Shown here: one piece after another, positions 1 through 5,379 of the stretch
Position numbering within the stretch: the stretch's first letter is position 1
Layout: the number at the start of each line of letters is the position of its first letter
From: CAYJAD01 sp964370675
Lineage (GTDB): Bacteria > Desulfobacterota > Desulfovibrionia > Desulfovibrionales > Desulfovibrionaceae
NCBI GenBank assembly: GCA_964370675.1
Contig: CAYJKC010000074.1
Coordinates: 1-6,572, forward strand
Direction of reading: 5' to 3'
Length of the DNA stretch: 6,572 nt
The notes under the pieces: generated by a model
What the model was told of the DNA's origin: nothing
Databases searched by the model: none
Seen by the model: only the letters and a program-made list of their open reading frames with translations
Position numbers and translations under genes: made by a program

Positions 1-20
1 GGATCGACAAAAGTCGGCAT
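1..20 (-). CDS. aprB: AprB, adenylylsulfate reductase beta subunit (N-terminal start only)
   Basis: Read on the minus strand, a start codon is followed by codons for MPTFVD and then CC, which can only continue as Pro. This is the characteristic opening of AprB (MPTFVDPSKC or close variants in sulfate reducers), the two-[4Fe-4S] ferredoxin-like subunit that passes electrons to AprA for reduction of adenylylsulfate to sulfite in the cytoplasm. A perfect GGAGG Shine-Dalgarno sits six bases upstream of the ATG, so the start is well supported. The gene runs off the left edge, so no cysteine cluster can be seen and the identification rests on seven codons, the ribosome binding site and the long regulated-looking upstream region. 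Another short ferredoxin-like protein cannot be excluded. Confidence 0.6.
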
Positions 21-26
21 ATGTAT

Positions 27-31
27 CCTCC
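27..31 (-). promoter_or_regulatory. Shine-Dalgarno of aprB
   Basis: GGAGG on the minus strand, six bases before the ATG at 20-18. It is the best ribosome binding site in the window and fixes the start of the gene that leaves the left edge. Confidence 0.8.
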
Positions 32-60
32 AACTTTTTATAGTGTTAATGGTCAGTTAA

Positions 61-113
61 GCCTAGTGGCAACACCCCACTGGCGGAGCCTAAAAAGGCA
101 GGTACCTCCAGCC
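61..113 (-). promoter_or_regulatory. Structured 5' leader of aprB with competing stems
   Basis: Two overlapping inverted repeats are visible. Positions 61-69 pair with 77-84 (GCC plus AGTGG against CCACT plus GGC, one bulged base at 64, seven-base loop). Positions 82-88 (GGC GGAG) can instead pair with 106-113 (CTCC, bulged A, GCC). A small 88-91/96-99 hairpin (GCCT/AGGC) lies in between. Bases 82-84 and 88 are shared, so the stems exclude one another. This part is more GC-rich than the surrounding intergenic DNA and would be transcribed from the candidate promoter at 158-187. A regulatory leader is an inference; an RNA-stability element would look the same. Confidence 0.4.
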
Positions 114-119
114 TTTCAT
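90..119 (-). CDS. Possible nine-residue leader peptide upstream of aprB
   Basis: A minus-strand ATG at 119-117 opens a nine-codon frame, MKGWRYLPF, ending in TAG at 92-90. It is preceded by GTTGGTGGATACA, nearly the same as GTTGGAGGATACAT before the aprB ATG, so it has a plausible ribosome binding site (GGTGG, five bases from ATG). It ends inside the leader stem-loops, an arrangement that could couple its translation to leader folding. Nine codons can easily arise by chance; only the duplicated initiation region makes it worth recording. Confidence 0.25.
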   Translation of the reverse strand: MKGWRYLPF

Positions 120-157
120 TGTATCCACCAACGTCCACACATTTTTTCTGCACAAAG

Positions 158-187
158 TAAATAGCAAATCGTGCCAAAATTCGTCAA
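158..187 (-). promoter_or_regulatory. Candidate sigma-70-type promoter of aprB
   Basis: On the minus strand TTGACG (187-182) is followed after 18 bases by TATTTA (163-158), which has TG one base before it (TGC-TATTTA, extended -10 style). The -35 matches 5 of 6 consensus bases and the -10 only 3 of 6. Transcription would start near 150 and give a leader of about 130 bases before the ATG. The position just downstream of the TTGTGA-type operator supports the call, but the weak -10 limits confidence. Confidence 0.35.
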
Positions 188-194
188 GAAATAA

Positions 195-212
195 ATGTAA
201 TTTTTTTCACAA
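195..212 (-). promoter_or_regulatory. Candidate HcpR/CRP-FNR-type or Rex-type operator upstream of aprB
   Basis: The minus strand reads TTGTGAAAAAAATTACAT. It fits TGTGA-N6-TCACA, the CRP/FNR-superfamily palindrome used by HcpR, at 9 of 10 defined positions, and fits the Rex consensus TTGTGAAATATTTCACAA at 13 of 18. Both HcpR and Rex have been linked to sulfate-reduction genes, including apr and sat, in Desulfovibrio relatives. The centre lies about 50 bases upstream of the predicted transcription start. Which regulator binds cannot be told from the site alone. Confidence 0.45.
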
Positions 213-527
213 GCTCCTAATTGGCGCAGAAACATTAAAGTTTTTCCACCGCAAATACACATTAACCTAAAATAGAACTTACGTCTAGTATTGAGTACAT
301 ATTTTATCAATTAATTTTTTGCTTCCTGAAAATATATTTTAATTCCACCAACTAGAGAGAGACAAATTAAAAAAATCAATTCTTAACTCGTAAAACACAG
401 ATTAATTGAAATTTGGTTAAAAATTTTGTTAAAATTTACAAAAATCTTTAATATGTGGGTTTTAAAAATTTTTTCGACACGACCTAGTGAAAAATGTACT
501 ATTGCTTTTAAAAGCCTAACACATGCA

Positions 528-544
528 TAGTCAACTAATGACTA
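528..544. repeat. Perfect inverted repeat TAGTCA-N5-TGACTA
   Basis: Six-base arms TAGTCA (528-533) and TGACTA (539-544) flank ACTAA. Arm length and spacing suit a dimeric regulator site or a small hairpin. It lies about 240 bases upstream of the 780 gene. No known regulator motif is recognised. Confidence 0.35.
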
Positions 545-575
545 ATAAAACTTTACCTAATTCATTTTGACATAA

Positions 576-585
576 TTTGCGCAAA
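576..585. repeat. Ten-base perfect palindrome TTTGCGCAAA
   Basis: A gapless palindrome directly behind a perfect TTGACA hexamer (567-572), so it would occupy the spacer of any promoter using that hexamer. No acceptable -10 was found at 16-18 bases, so an operator role is only a suggestion. Confidence 0.25.
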
Positions 586-639
586 AATATGCCAATATAG
601 CCTGCACACATAAGCATGTAGCATGGCAAATCTCAAAAC

Positions 640-658
640 ATTCATAAAAACTATGAAT
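640..658. repeat. Perfect inverted repeat ATTCATA-N5-TATGAAT
   Basis: Seven-base arms (640-646 and 652-658) flank AAAAC. It has the same arm-five-arm geometry as the repeat at 528-544 but a different sequence. It lies about 120 bases before the 780 start and could be an operator or a weak hairpin in the leader. Confidence 0.35.
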
Positions 659-779
659 ATTTAGTCTCAAAGGGTATTTTTATAACTTGCACCTTAAGGC
701 TTTTCACGCTAGAAGTCGTTTTTGCAGGTAAGTTTATAAACAAGTTTTACAATTATTTAATACAGGGTGTGCAGATACT

Positions 780-2729
780 ATGGATATGCATGACGATGAT
801 AAAAAAGATCACTTAAGTACTGAAAACAAAACACGTTTTAGTGAAGAAAATCCATCATCACAATATAATGAAAGTGAAAAACGAGAGTTTAGAGACCGTG
901 CACCTCGTGAAGAGCGTGAGTTTAGAGAACGTGCACCTCGTGAAGAGCGTGAGTTTAGAGAACGTGCACCTCGTGAAGGGCGTGAGTTTAGAGACCGTGC
1001 ACCTCGTGAAGAGCGTGAGTTCAGAGATCATGCACCTCGTGAAGGGCGTGAGTTTAGAGATCGTGCACCTCGCGAAGGGCGTCCGCCGCGTGATCCAAAC
1101 CGTCGTCCTCCTTTACGCGAAACCATAATGGATATGGACAAAGACATATTAAAAATGCTTGCAAGACGTTGTAATATTATTGATAAAATGAAAGCAAAGC
1201 ATGGTTATTTGGACCCAAAAGAAGAAAAAACCTTGCGCACTTCATGGGAAAAGCAAGCTACACAAATGACACGCGACCCGCGCATAATTCGTCAACTCTT
1301 TGCATTATTTCAAGAAATAGAATTTTCTGCCAAACCACAATATGGTGATGAAAAAAGAACTTCCTTTAATCTTGCACCTACAAAAGAAGTTCTTGATGTT
1401 AGCATAGACGCCCCTCTTGTTAGCCGTCGTAGTCGTCTTTACTTAAGCCTTGCCGGAGCTTCTGGCTCTGCCTTAGTAATGCGCCCAGGTCTTTTAAGCG
1501 ATTCGGATGTGGAGTGCATTAAGATGTTTAACCAGTGCGCCACATCCTTAGCATGGGATGATGATGGTACTATGCGTTCACGTCAAGGTGGGGGGTTATC
1601 ATTACCTGATAAAGTTATCTTTGTGGGCGATGATGCTCTTAATTTTTATTTGTTACTTGGGCATTATGTGGGTAGTGTATCGCGCGCAAAATTTACCGGT
1701 GATTCTAACCTTAAAATGGCAGATTTTTCTACTTTACGCCGTTTTCTCCCTGCACTTGGAGCAAGGCTCTCCAATGCCATTCCTAGCACTCTAGGCTTTC
1801 CGCTACGTATTGAATGCTCAGGAGTTTTACCAGATGAAGTGCTCATTCCTAGTGACATTGAAGCCGATGTTGTATTAGGTCTAATACTTGCTGCACCATT
1901 TTGGGAAAAACCCATGAATTTCATGTTAAAAAATCATCCCAAAGCGCAAGAAATTTTAGAAGAAGCCATAAGCGTGCTTGAGCCTTGTGGAGCTAAGTTT
2001 GAAATTCAGGGTCAAGACATTAAAATAAGCCCAAGTACCATCATAACTCCCAAAGACCCTGCCCTTGGCATGGAAATGAGTTTAGCGGCATATCTTTTGG
2101 CACTTTCTGCTGTAAGTCACGGCAAGGTAGAGCTTAATGGAATATGGCCAAAATGCCAGCTTGCCGAGCATTTACAAGAAATTTTTAAACAATGTGGTAT
2201 GCCCCTTGAGATAGATGCGCATAAAATTACCAGTGCCAACATAGATGGAAGTGTTCCAAAAAATCTTAATGTAGATGCTTCTATGCTTGATGCACGTTTT
2301 GCCCCCCTTGCGCTTGCTCTTACGCTTAATGCAAGTTTACGCGGCGAGCAATGCTACCTACCTAAATTTGCACCTGAAATATCAGATGAGCATATACAAT
2401 TATTTATTGCTCATCTAGGCTTTGAAGTTAATTCTGACAATTTAATTACTGCCATAGAAAATTTTGAAGAGTTAGAAATGCCCTTCACGGCACCATCGGT
2501 TTATTGGGCCATGGCCTATGCCCTATGCGCATTTGCTAAACCGCATTTAAAGTTAAGTAATCCTGGAATTGTAACAAGCCTTTACCCTCAACTTTGGAAT
2601 TTATATAATACATTACCCAGTCCACAAATTAAAAAACAAATTTTGGAGCCAGTAGATGAAAAGCCTGTCCGACGACGCATCATTGCCGCAGACCAAGATG
2701 GAATTGGAAACGGAGATAGCAATAATTGA
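780..2729 (+). CDS. Repeat-tailed fusion of chorismate-mutase-like and EPSP-synthase-like domains, active sites degenerate
   Basis: 649 residues; start at ATG 780 with AGGGTG ten bases upstream (an in-frame ATG at 786 is possible). Residues 1-33 are charged and probably disordered. Residues 34-99 are six 11-residue Arg/Glu-rich repeats (consensus xREFRDRAPRE). Residues 112-185 resemble an AroQ chorismate mutase: against E. coli, R113, R130, D145 and E149 fit R11, R28, D48 and E52, but R51 becomes E148, and the K39 position is H141 with K140 beside it. Residues about 204-610 follow the AroA (EPSP synthase) fold: GDSNLK (307-312) and the C-terminal NPG-V-YP region (594-603) align. Its signatures are changed: the SKSISNR segment reads LVSRRSR (Lys lost, Arg219 kept), GNAGTT reads VGDDAL, the K-E-[ST]-D-R motif reads PEISDE (532-537), and DHR reads SVY. 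EPSP synthesis therefore looks unlikely. Alignments were made by eye. It may be a regulatory or binding protein, or an enzyme with an altered reaction. It overlaps the next gene by 74 bases. Confidence 0.8.
   Translation: MDMHDDDKKDHLSTENKTRFSEENPSSQYNESEKREFRDRAPREEREFRERAPREEREFRERAPREGREFRDRAPREEREFRDHAPREGREFRDRAPREGRPPRDPNRRPPLRETIMDMDKDILKMLARRCNIIDKMKAKHGYLDPKEEKTLRTSWEKQATQMTRDPRIIRQLFALFQEIEFSAKPQYGDEKRTSFNLAPTKEVLDVSIDAPLVSRRSRLYLSLAGASGSALVMRPGLLSDSDVECIKMFNQCATSLAWDDDGTMRSRQGGGLSLPDKVIFVGDDALNFYLLLGHYVGSVSRAKFTGDSNLKMADFSTLRRFLPALGARLSNAIPSTLGFPLRIECSGVLPDEVLIPSDIEADVVLGLILAAPFWEKPMNFMLKNHPKAQEILEEAISVLEPCGAKFEIQGQDIKISPSTIITPKDPALGMEMSLAAYLLALSAVSHGKVELNGIWPKCQLAEHLQEIFKQCGMPLEIDAHKITSANIDGSVPKNLNVDASMLDARFAPLALALTLNASLRGEQCYLPKFAPEISDEHIQLFIAHLGFEVNSDNLITAIENFEELEMPFTAPSVYWAMAYALCAFAKPHLKLSNPGIVTSLYPQLWNLYNTLPSPQIKKQILEPVDEKPVRRRIIAADQDGIGNGDSNN
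879..1076 (+). repeat. Six tandem copies of a 33-base coding repeat
   Basis: Six in-frame 33-base units encode residues 34-99 of the fusion protein. Units 2 (912-944) and 3 (945-977) are identical; units 4 to 6 differ by a few bases, and unit 1 is the most diverged at its first codons. Each encodes an 11-mer of type G/E-R-E-F-R-D/E-R-A-P-R-E. Near-identity at the DNA level points to recent expansion by slippage or recombination, so the copy number probably varies between strains. Confidence 0.95.
2645..2648 (+). promoter_or_regulatory. Shine-Dalgarno of the overlapping small gene
   Basis: GGAG seven bases before the ATG at 2656, inside the coding region of the upstream gene. It favours the 2656 start over the in-frame ATG at 2698, which has only weak purine-rich sequence before it. 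Confidence 0.6.
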
Positions 2730-2901
2730 TGTAATGCTTGATGAAAATGATGCAGCTTTGCGCACCTTGCTTGCAGCAGAGGATCCATCTGCCGGTGTAT
2801 TTTACGCTCAAGATATACATGAGTTACGCCAAAAAAAATTAATGCTCATGACAAGACGTGAGTTACGACAAGTGCGTATTCGCCGATTAGCATTAAATTA
2901 A
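2656..2901 (+). CDS. Small unknown protein, 81 residues, translationally coupled to the upstream fusion gene
   Basis: I do not recognise a family. The start at 2656 lies inside the end of the 649-aa gene, in another frame, with GGAG seven bases before it. The 74-base overlap suggests translational coupling and a shared transcript. Residues 15-37 are acidic and probably helical (MELETEIAII...); residues 52-80 are strongly basic and look helical (ELRQKKLMLMTRRELRQVR). There is no signal peptide or membrane segment, so a cytoplasmic protein that binds nucleic acid or a partner protein is conceivable but unproven. If ATG 2698 were used instead, the product would be 67 residues and the overlap only 32 bases. 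The frame stays open well past the stop of its neighbour and its codon use resembles the neighbours, which favours a real gene. Confidence 0.6.
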   Translation: MKSLSDDASLPQTKMELETEIAIIDVMLDENDAALRTLLAAEDPSAGVFYAQDIHELRQKKLMLMTRRELRQVRIRRLALN

Positions 2902-2919
2902 TGCTGGGGTTACCTAGCA
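2902..2919 (+). terminator. Hairpin directly after the small gene, possible weak terminator
   Basis: TGCTGGG (2902-2908) pairs with CCTAGCA (2913-2919) with one G-T pair and a four-base loop, starting at the base after the stop codon. No T-run follows, so an intrinsic terminator is doubtful. It may stabilise the 3' end or act with Rho. Confidence 0.3.
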
Positions 2920-3001
2920 ATATCAGACGGATGATAAACTCCATTTGGCGTGTTTGACCACCTAAGATGGTTTAGTTCTTGGCAGTATCTATTAACAGTG
3001 C

Positions 3002-3015
3002 TGATTGTTTAATCA
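3002..3015. repeat. Inverted repeat TGATT-N4-AATCA at the transferase start
   Basis: Perfect five-base arms ending three bases before the ATG at 3019. It occupies the place where a ribosome binding site would be expected, so it could limit initiation at 3019 and favour ATG 3031, or it may be chance in AT-rich DNA. Confidence 0.2.
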
Positions 3016-3018
3016 TCT

Positions 3019-4422
3019 ATGTGCAAAGCCATGAATAAACACGAACAAAGTACCATTATCCTTATAACCCGCTATCCTGAAGTGGGTAAGGTCAAAACAC
3101 GTCTTATCAAAAGTTATGGAGCACAAGGTGCTTGTGATTTACATAGCCACATGACCAAGTTCACCCTAAACCAGTGCCAAGAGCTTGGTATTAATATTGA
3201 AGCACATCACTTTGGCGGCAGTCAGCAAGAAATGCAAACTTGGTTTGGCATTGAGAATGACAATGCAGGTAAGGCTGCAAAAATTCAATTCTTTCCCCAA
3301 GTAGAAGGTCATTTAGGCCATAAAATGTTTGCAGCACTTAAAAATGCTTTTCATAGCCTATACCTCACATCAACCCAAAGCACGCAAAATCACCGTAAAA
3401 AAGTATTAATTATTGGCAGTGATTGCCCCGATAATCGCAGCGACCATATGCGCCATGCCCTAAGCTTATTGCAAGACCATGATGTAGTTCTTGGTCCAAG
3501 TCTTGATGGTGGATATTACACTATAGGATTTGCAACTGATTTAGATAACATACAAGAATGTAATAATTATTTAGAACAAAAAATACAAAATTTATTTCAA
3601 GAAATTGATTGGGGTACAGAATTAGTTTTTGCACAAACTATGGCAAAAATTAAAGAACAAAATTTAGTATATACCCTACTTGCTCCTAAGAGTGATGTAG
3701 ACTTTGACTATCAAGTTAGCAAAAAAATTTCTGTTATTATACCAACATTCAATGAAGATAGTAACATCAATCATTTACTAACAAATTTGCCAAGGGCATT
3801 TAATGCAGAAATTTTAGTGGTTGATGGAAAGAGTGCAGATAATACATTAAAAATTGCAGCTCAACATGGTGCTATAGCTTTAAGCTCTGAGCTTGGGCGT
3901 GCTAAGCAAATAATGCATGCTGCATCCCAAGCAAGCGGTGAAATTTTACTTTTTTTACACGCTGATAGCACATTGCCTGCCCATTGGGATATGCAAATTC
4001 GTGAGGTTTTAGAGCAACAAGAAAATAGCCTTGGATATTTTCGTTTTGGAATTAAAGAAAATTTTTGGACTAAGCCCATTATCGAGTGGGGTGTTAATTT
4101 TAGATGCAAATATTTTAAGCTACCCTTTGGTGATCAAGGGCTTTTTGTACGCAAAAAAGACTTTGACCTTTGGAACTTACCTGCAGTACCCATTTTAGAA
4201 GATGTTTTTTTGGTCAAATGCGCACAAAAACATGGACAAATTATTGGTTTACCCTGTACCCTACTCACCTCAGGTCGACGCTGGTTTAAGCATGGGGTTA
4301 TACGCACAACCATTATGAACATTAGTGTTCTTTTATGTCACAAACTGGGTATGGATTTGGAAAAAATTAAGCAATCATATTTAAAGGGGAAAAATCCCCT
4401 TTGGAATTATTTTACAAAATAA
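3019..4422 (+). CDS. Fused TIGR04282-type / TIGR04283-type transferase (rSAM/selenodomain- or arsenosugar-associated)
   Basis: 467 residues in two domains. Residues about 12-230 match the TIGR04282/DUF2064 family, a CofC-like nucleotidyl/glycosyl-transferase fold: TRYPEVGKVKTRL (17-29), GSDCP (133-137) and GPSLDGGYY (159-167). Residues 237-455 match the TIGR04283 family-2 glycosyltransferase: SVIIPTFNE (238-246), VVDGKSADNT (267-276), the metal-binding-type LHAD (313-316), PFGDQGLF (369-376), LED (393-395) and SGRRW (418-422). Both domains keep their signatures, so both are probably active in the cytoplasm. The families are often encoded as separate genes, and some members are named for arsenosugar biosynthesis; the actual sugar and acceptor here are unknown. 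Neither ATG 3019 nor in-frame ATG 3031 has a good Shine-Dalgarno. The MTA phosphorylase gene begins 17 bases after the stop, which implies an operon. Confidence 0.85.
   Translation: MCKAMNKHEQSTIILITRYPEVGKVKTRLIKSYGAQGACDLHSHMTKFTLNQCQELGINIEAHHFGGSQQEMQTWFGIENDNAGKAAKIQFFPQVEGHLGHKMFAALKNAFHSLYLTSTQSTQNHRKKVLIIGSDCPDNRSDHMRHALSLLQDHDVVLGPSLDGGYYTIGFATDLDNIQECNNYLEQKIQNLFQEIDWGTELVFAQTMAKIKEQNLVYTLLAPKSDVDFDYQVSKKISVIIPTFNEDSNINHLLTNLPRAFNAEILVVDGKSADNTLKIAAQHGAIALSSELGRAKQIMHAASQASGEILLFLHADSTLPAHWDMQIREVLEQQENSLGYFRFGIKENFWTKPIIEWGVNFRCKYFKLPFGDQGLFVRKKDFDLWNLPAVPILEDVFLVKCAQKHGQIIGLPCTLLTSGRRWFKHGVIRTTIMNISVLLCHKLGMDLEKIKQSYLKGKNPLWNYFTK
4383..4402 (+). other. Perfect eight-base-pair hairpin inside the end of the transferase gene
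   Basis: AAAGGGGA (4383-4390) and TCCCCTTT (4395-4402) form a perfect stem with an AAAA loop, about 20 bases before the stop codon and about 40 before the phosphorylase start. It codes for part of LKGKNPLW. There is no T-run directly after it. It could modulate read-through or mRNA processing between the two genes. Confidence 0.35.
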
Positions 4423-4427
4423 ATCAC

Positions 4428-4431
4428 GAGG
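4428..4431 (+). promoter_or_regulatory. Shine-Dalgarno deciding the start of the MTA phosphorylase
   Basis: GAGG eight bases before ATG 4440. It supports this start over the in-frame TTG at 4401, which lies inside the upstream gene and has no such site. Confidence 0.75.
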
Positions 4432-4439
4432 ACCATATA

Positions 4440-5330
4440 ATGAGTAATATGCCAAATGACAAACAAAATGCAGCCATTGGTGTTATTGGTGGCAGTGGGC
4501 TTTATGCCATTGAAGGATTAGAAAACATTGAAGAAATTTCTGTAAGCACCCCTTATGGTGATCCCTCTGAAGTTTTTGTTTCTGGAGTGCTAAATGGAGT
4601 AAGAGTTTATTTTTTAAGTAGGCATGGGCGTAATCACAAATTCTTACCCTCTGAAGTACCCTATCAGGCCAATATTTATGCATTTAAAAAGCTTGGAGTT
4701 AAGTATTTAATATCCATTAGTGCGGTAGGCTCCATGCGTGAAGATATTCCTCCGCGCGACATGGTTGTAGTAGACCAATATATTGATTTTACAAAACACA
4801 GAAAAAGTACATTTTTTGGTCAAGGCTTGGTGGGTCATGTGTCCATGGCAAAGCCCACTTGTGAAAAGCTTGGGCAAATTTTATTTAATGCTGCTCAAAG
4901 CATCTTACAAGATAGTGCACAAAAAGCTCACCTTGGTGGCACATATATATGCATGGAAGGTCCACAATTTTCAAGCCTTGCAGAATCAAACTTTTACCGC
5001 AGCTTAGGAGTTGATGTTATTGGCATGACCAACATGCCAGAGGCAAAACTCGCACGTGAAGCACAAATTGCCTATGCCTCTCTTGCCATGTCCACCGATT
5101 ATGATTGTTGGCATAGCACAGAAGAAGCCGTAACCGCTGATATGGCTTTAAGTAATATGCGTGCTAACACTGAAAATGCGCACAAAATACTTGCTCTTAG
5201 CTTAGCACAGCTTGCCAAGGAGCAACCCACATCCATTGCCCACAATGCATTGGATATGGCTGTTTTTAGTGATTACAATACGCTTAGTCAAAACCGCAAA
5301 GAATTATTAGATTTTTTAAAAAGTAAATAG
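4440..5330 (+). CDS. mtnP: 5'-methylthioadenosine phosphorylase (MTAP/PNP family)
   Basis: 296 residues from ATG 4440, close to the roughly 280 usual for the family. It belongs to the trimeric purine nucleoside phosphorylases, which cleave methylthioadenosine with phosphate to adenine and methylthioribose-1-phosphate. Visible motifs are the phosphate loop IGVIGGSGLY (13-22), SRHGRNHKFLP (60-70), SAVGS (94-98), MEGPQFSS (172-179), GMTNMPEAKLAREA and STDYDCW (218-224). The two Asp in the last motif (220, 222) are those that favour adenine over guanine-type bases, so adenine specificity is expected. The cytoplasmic enzyme would recycle the by-product of polyamine synthesis or of radical-SAM/SAM-lyase reactions. 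Its position 17 bases behind the transferase fusion suggests an alternative or additional substrate, another 5'-substituted adenosine, but that is inference. Confidence 0.9.
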   Translation: MSNMPNDKQNAAIGVIGGSGLYAIEGLENIEEISVSTPYGDPSEVFVSGVLNGVRVYFLSRHGRNHKFLPSEVPYQANIYAFKKLGVKYLISISAVGSMREDIPPRDMVVVDQYIDFTKHRKSTFFGQGLVGHVSMAKPTCEKLGQILFNAAQSILQDSAQKAHLGGTYICMEGPQFSSLAESNFYRSLGVDVIGMTNMPEAKLAREAQIAYASLAMSTDYDCWHSTEEAVTADMALSNMRANTENAHKILALSLAQLAKEQPTSIAHNALDMAVFSDYNTLSQNRKELLDFLKSK

Positions 5331-5379
5331 CACTTGTAGTTCATTCTATGTTCATGCTTACAAACAAAACCATGCAAAA

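Larger units (their letters stand above)
21..779. other. AT-rich divergent intergenic region, about 760 bases
   Basis: No convincing protein gene lies here; the longest frame (116-310, minus) has no family resemblance and overlaps the aprB promoter. Positions 21-212 carry the aprB leader, promoter and operator. Positions 405-480 are extremely AT-rich, with runs of A and T and a repeated GTTAAAA (TTGGTTAAAA then TTTGTTAAAA), the kind of composition found in curved DNA or UP elements. Positions 528-658 carry three perfect palindromes. A perfect TTGACA occurs at 567-572 without a good -10 at the right distance. No promoter for the plus-strand gene could be placed with confidence. Confidence 0.7.

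Noticed and set aside
164..176. Sigma-54-like promoter on the minus strand (TGGCAC ... TTGC) upstream of aprB
   Set aside because: The GG and GC elements are separated by eight bases instead of the required ten, so the holoenzyme should not recognise it.
116..310. 64-codon minus-strand frame
   Set aside because: It shows no family resemblance, has no Shine-Dalgarno and overlaps the aprB operator and promoter.
567..600. Promoter with perfect TTGACA for the 780 gene
   Set aside because: No acceptable -10 hexamer occurs 16-18 bases downstream; the nearest AT-rich match is about 20 or more bases away.
879..1076. CRISPR-like array
   Set aside because: The 33-base units are directly adjacent with no variable spacers and encode an in-frame 11-residue protein repeat.
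841..1128. Second plus-strand frame with VHLVK-type repeats
   Set aside because: It is a shadow of the 33-base repeat read in another frame; 33 is a multiple of three, so every frame repeats.
2954..2995. Promoter for the transferase gene (TTGACC and a TATTAA hexamer)
   Set aside because: The two hexamers are about 30 bases apart and neither has a partner at the proper distance.
4401..4439. Upstream TTG start for the MTA phosphorylase
   Set aside because: It lies in the preceding gene, has no ribosome binding site and adds 13 residues outside the family fold; ATG 4440 has GAGG at good spacing.
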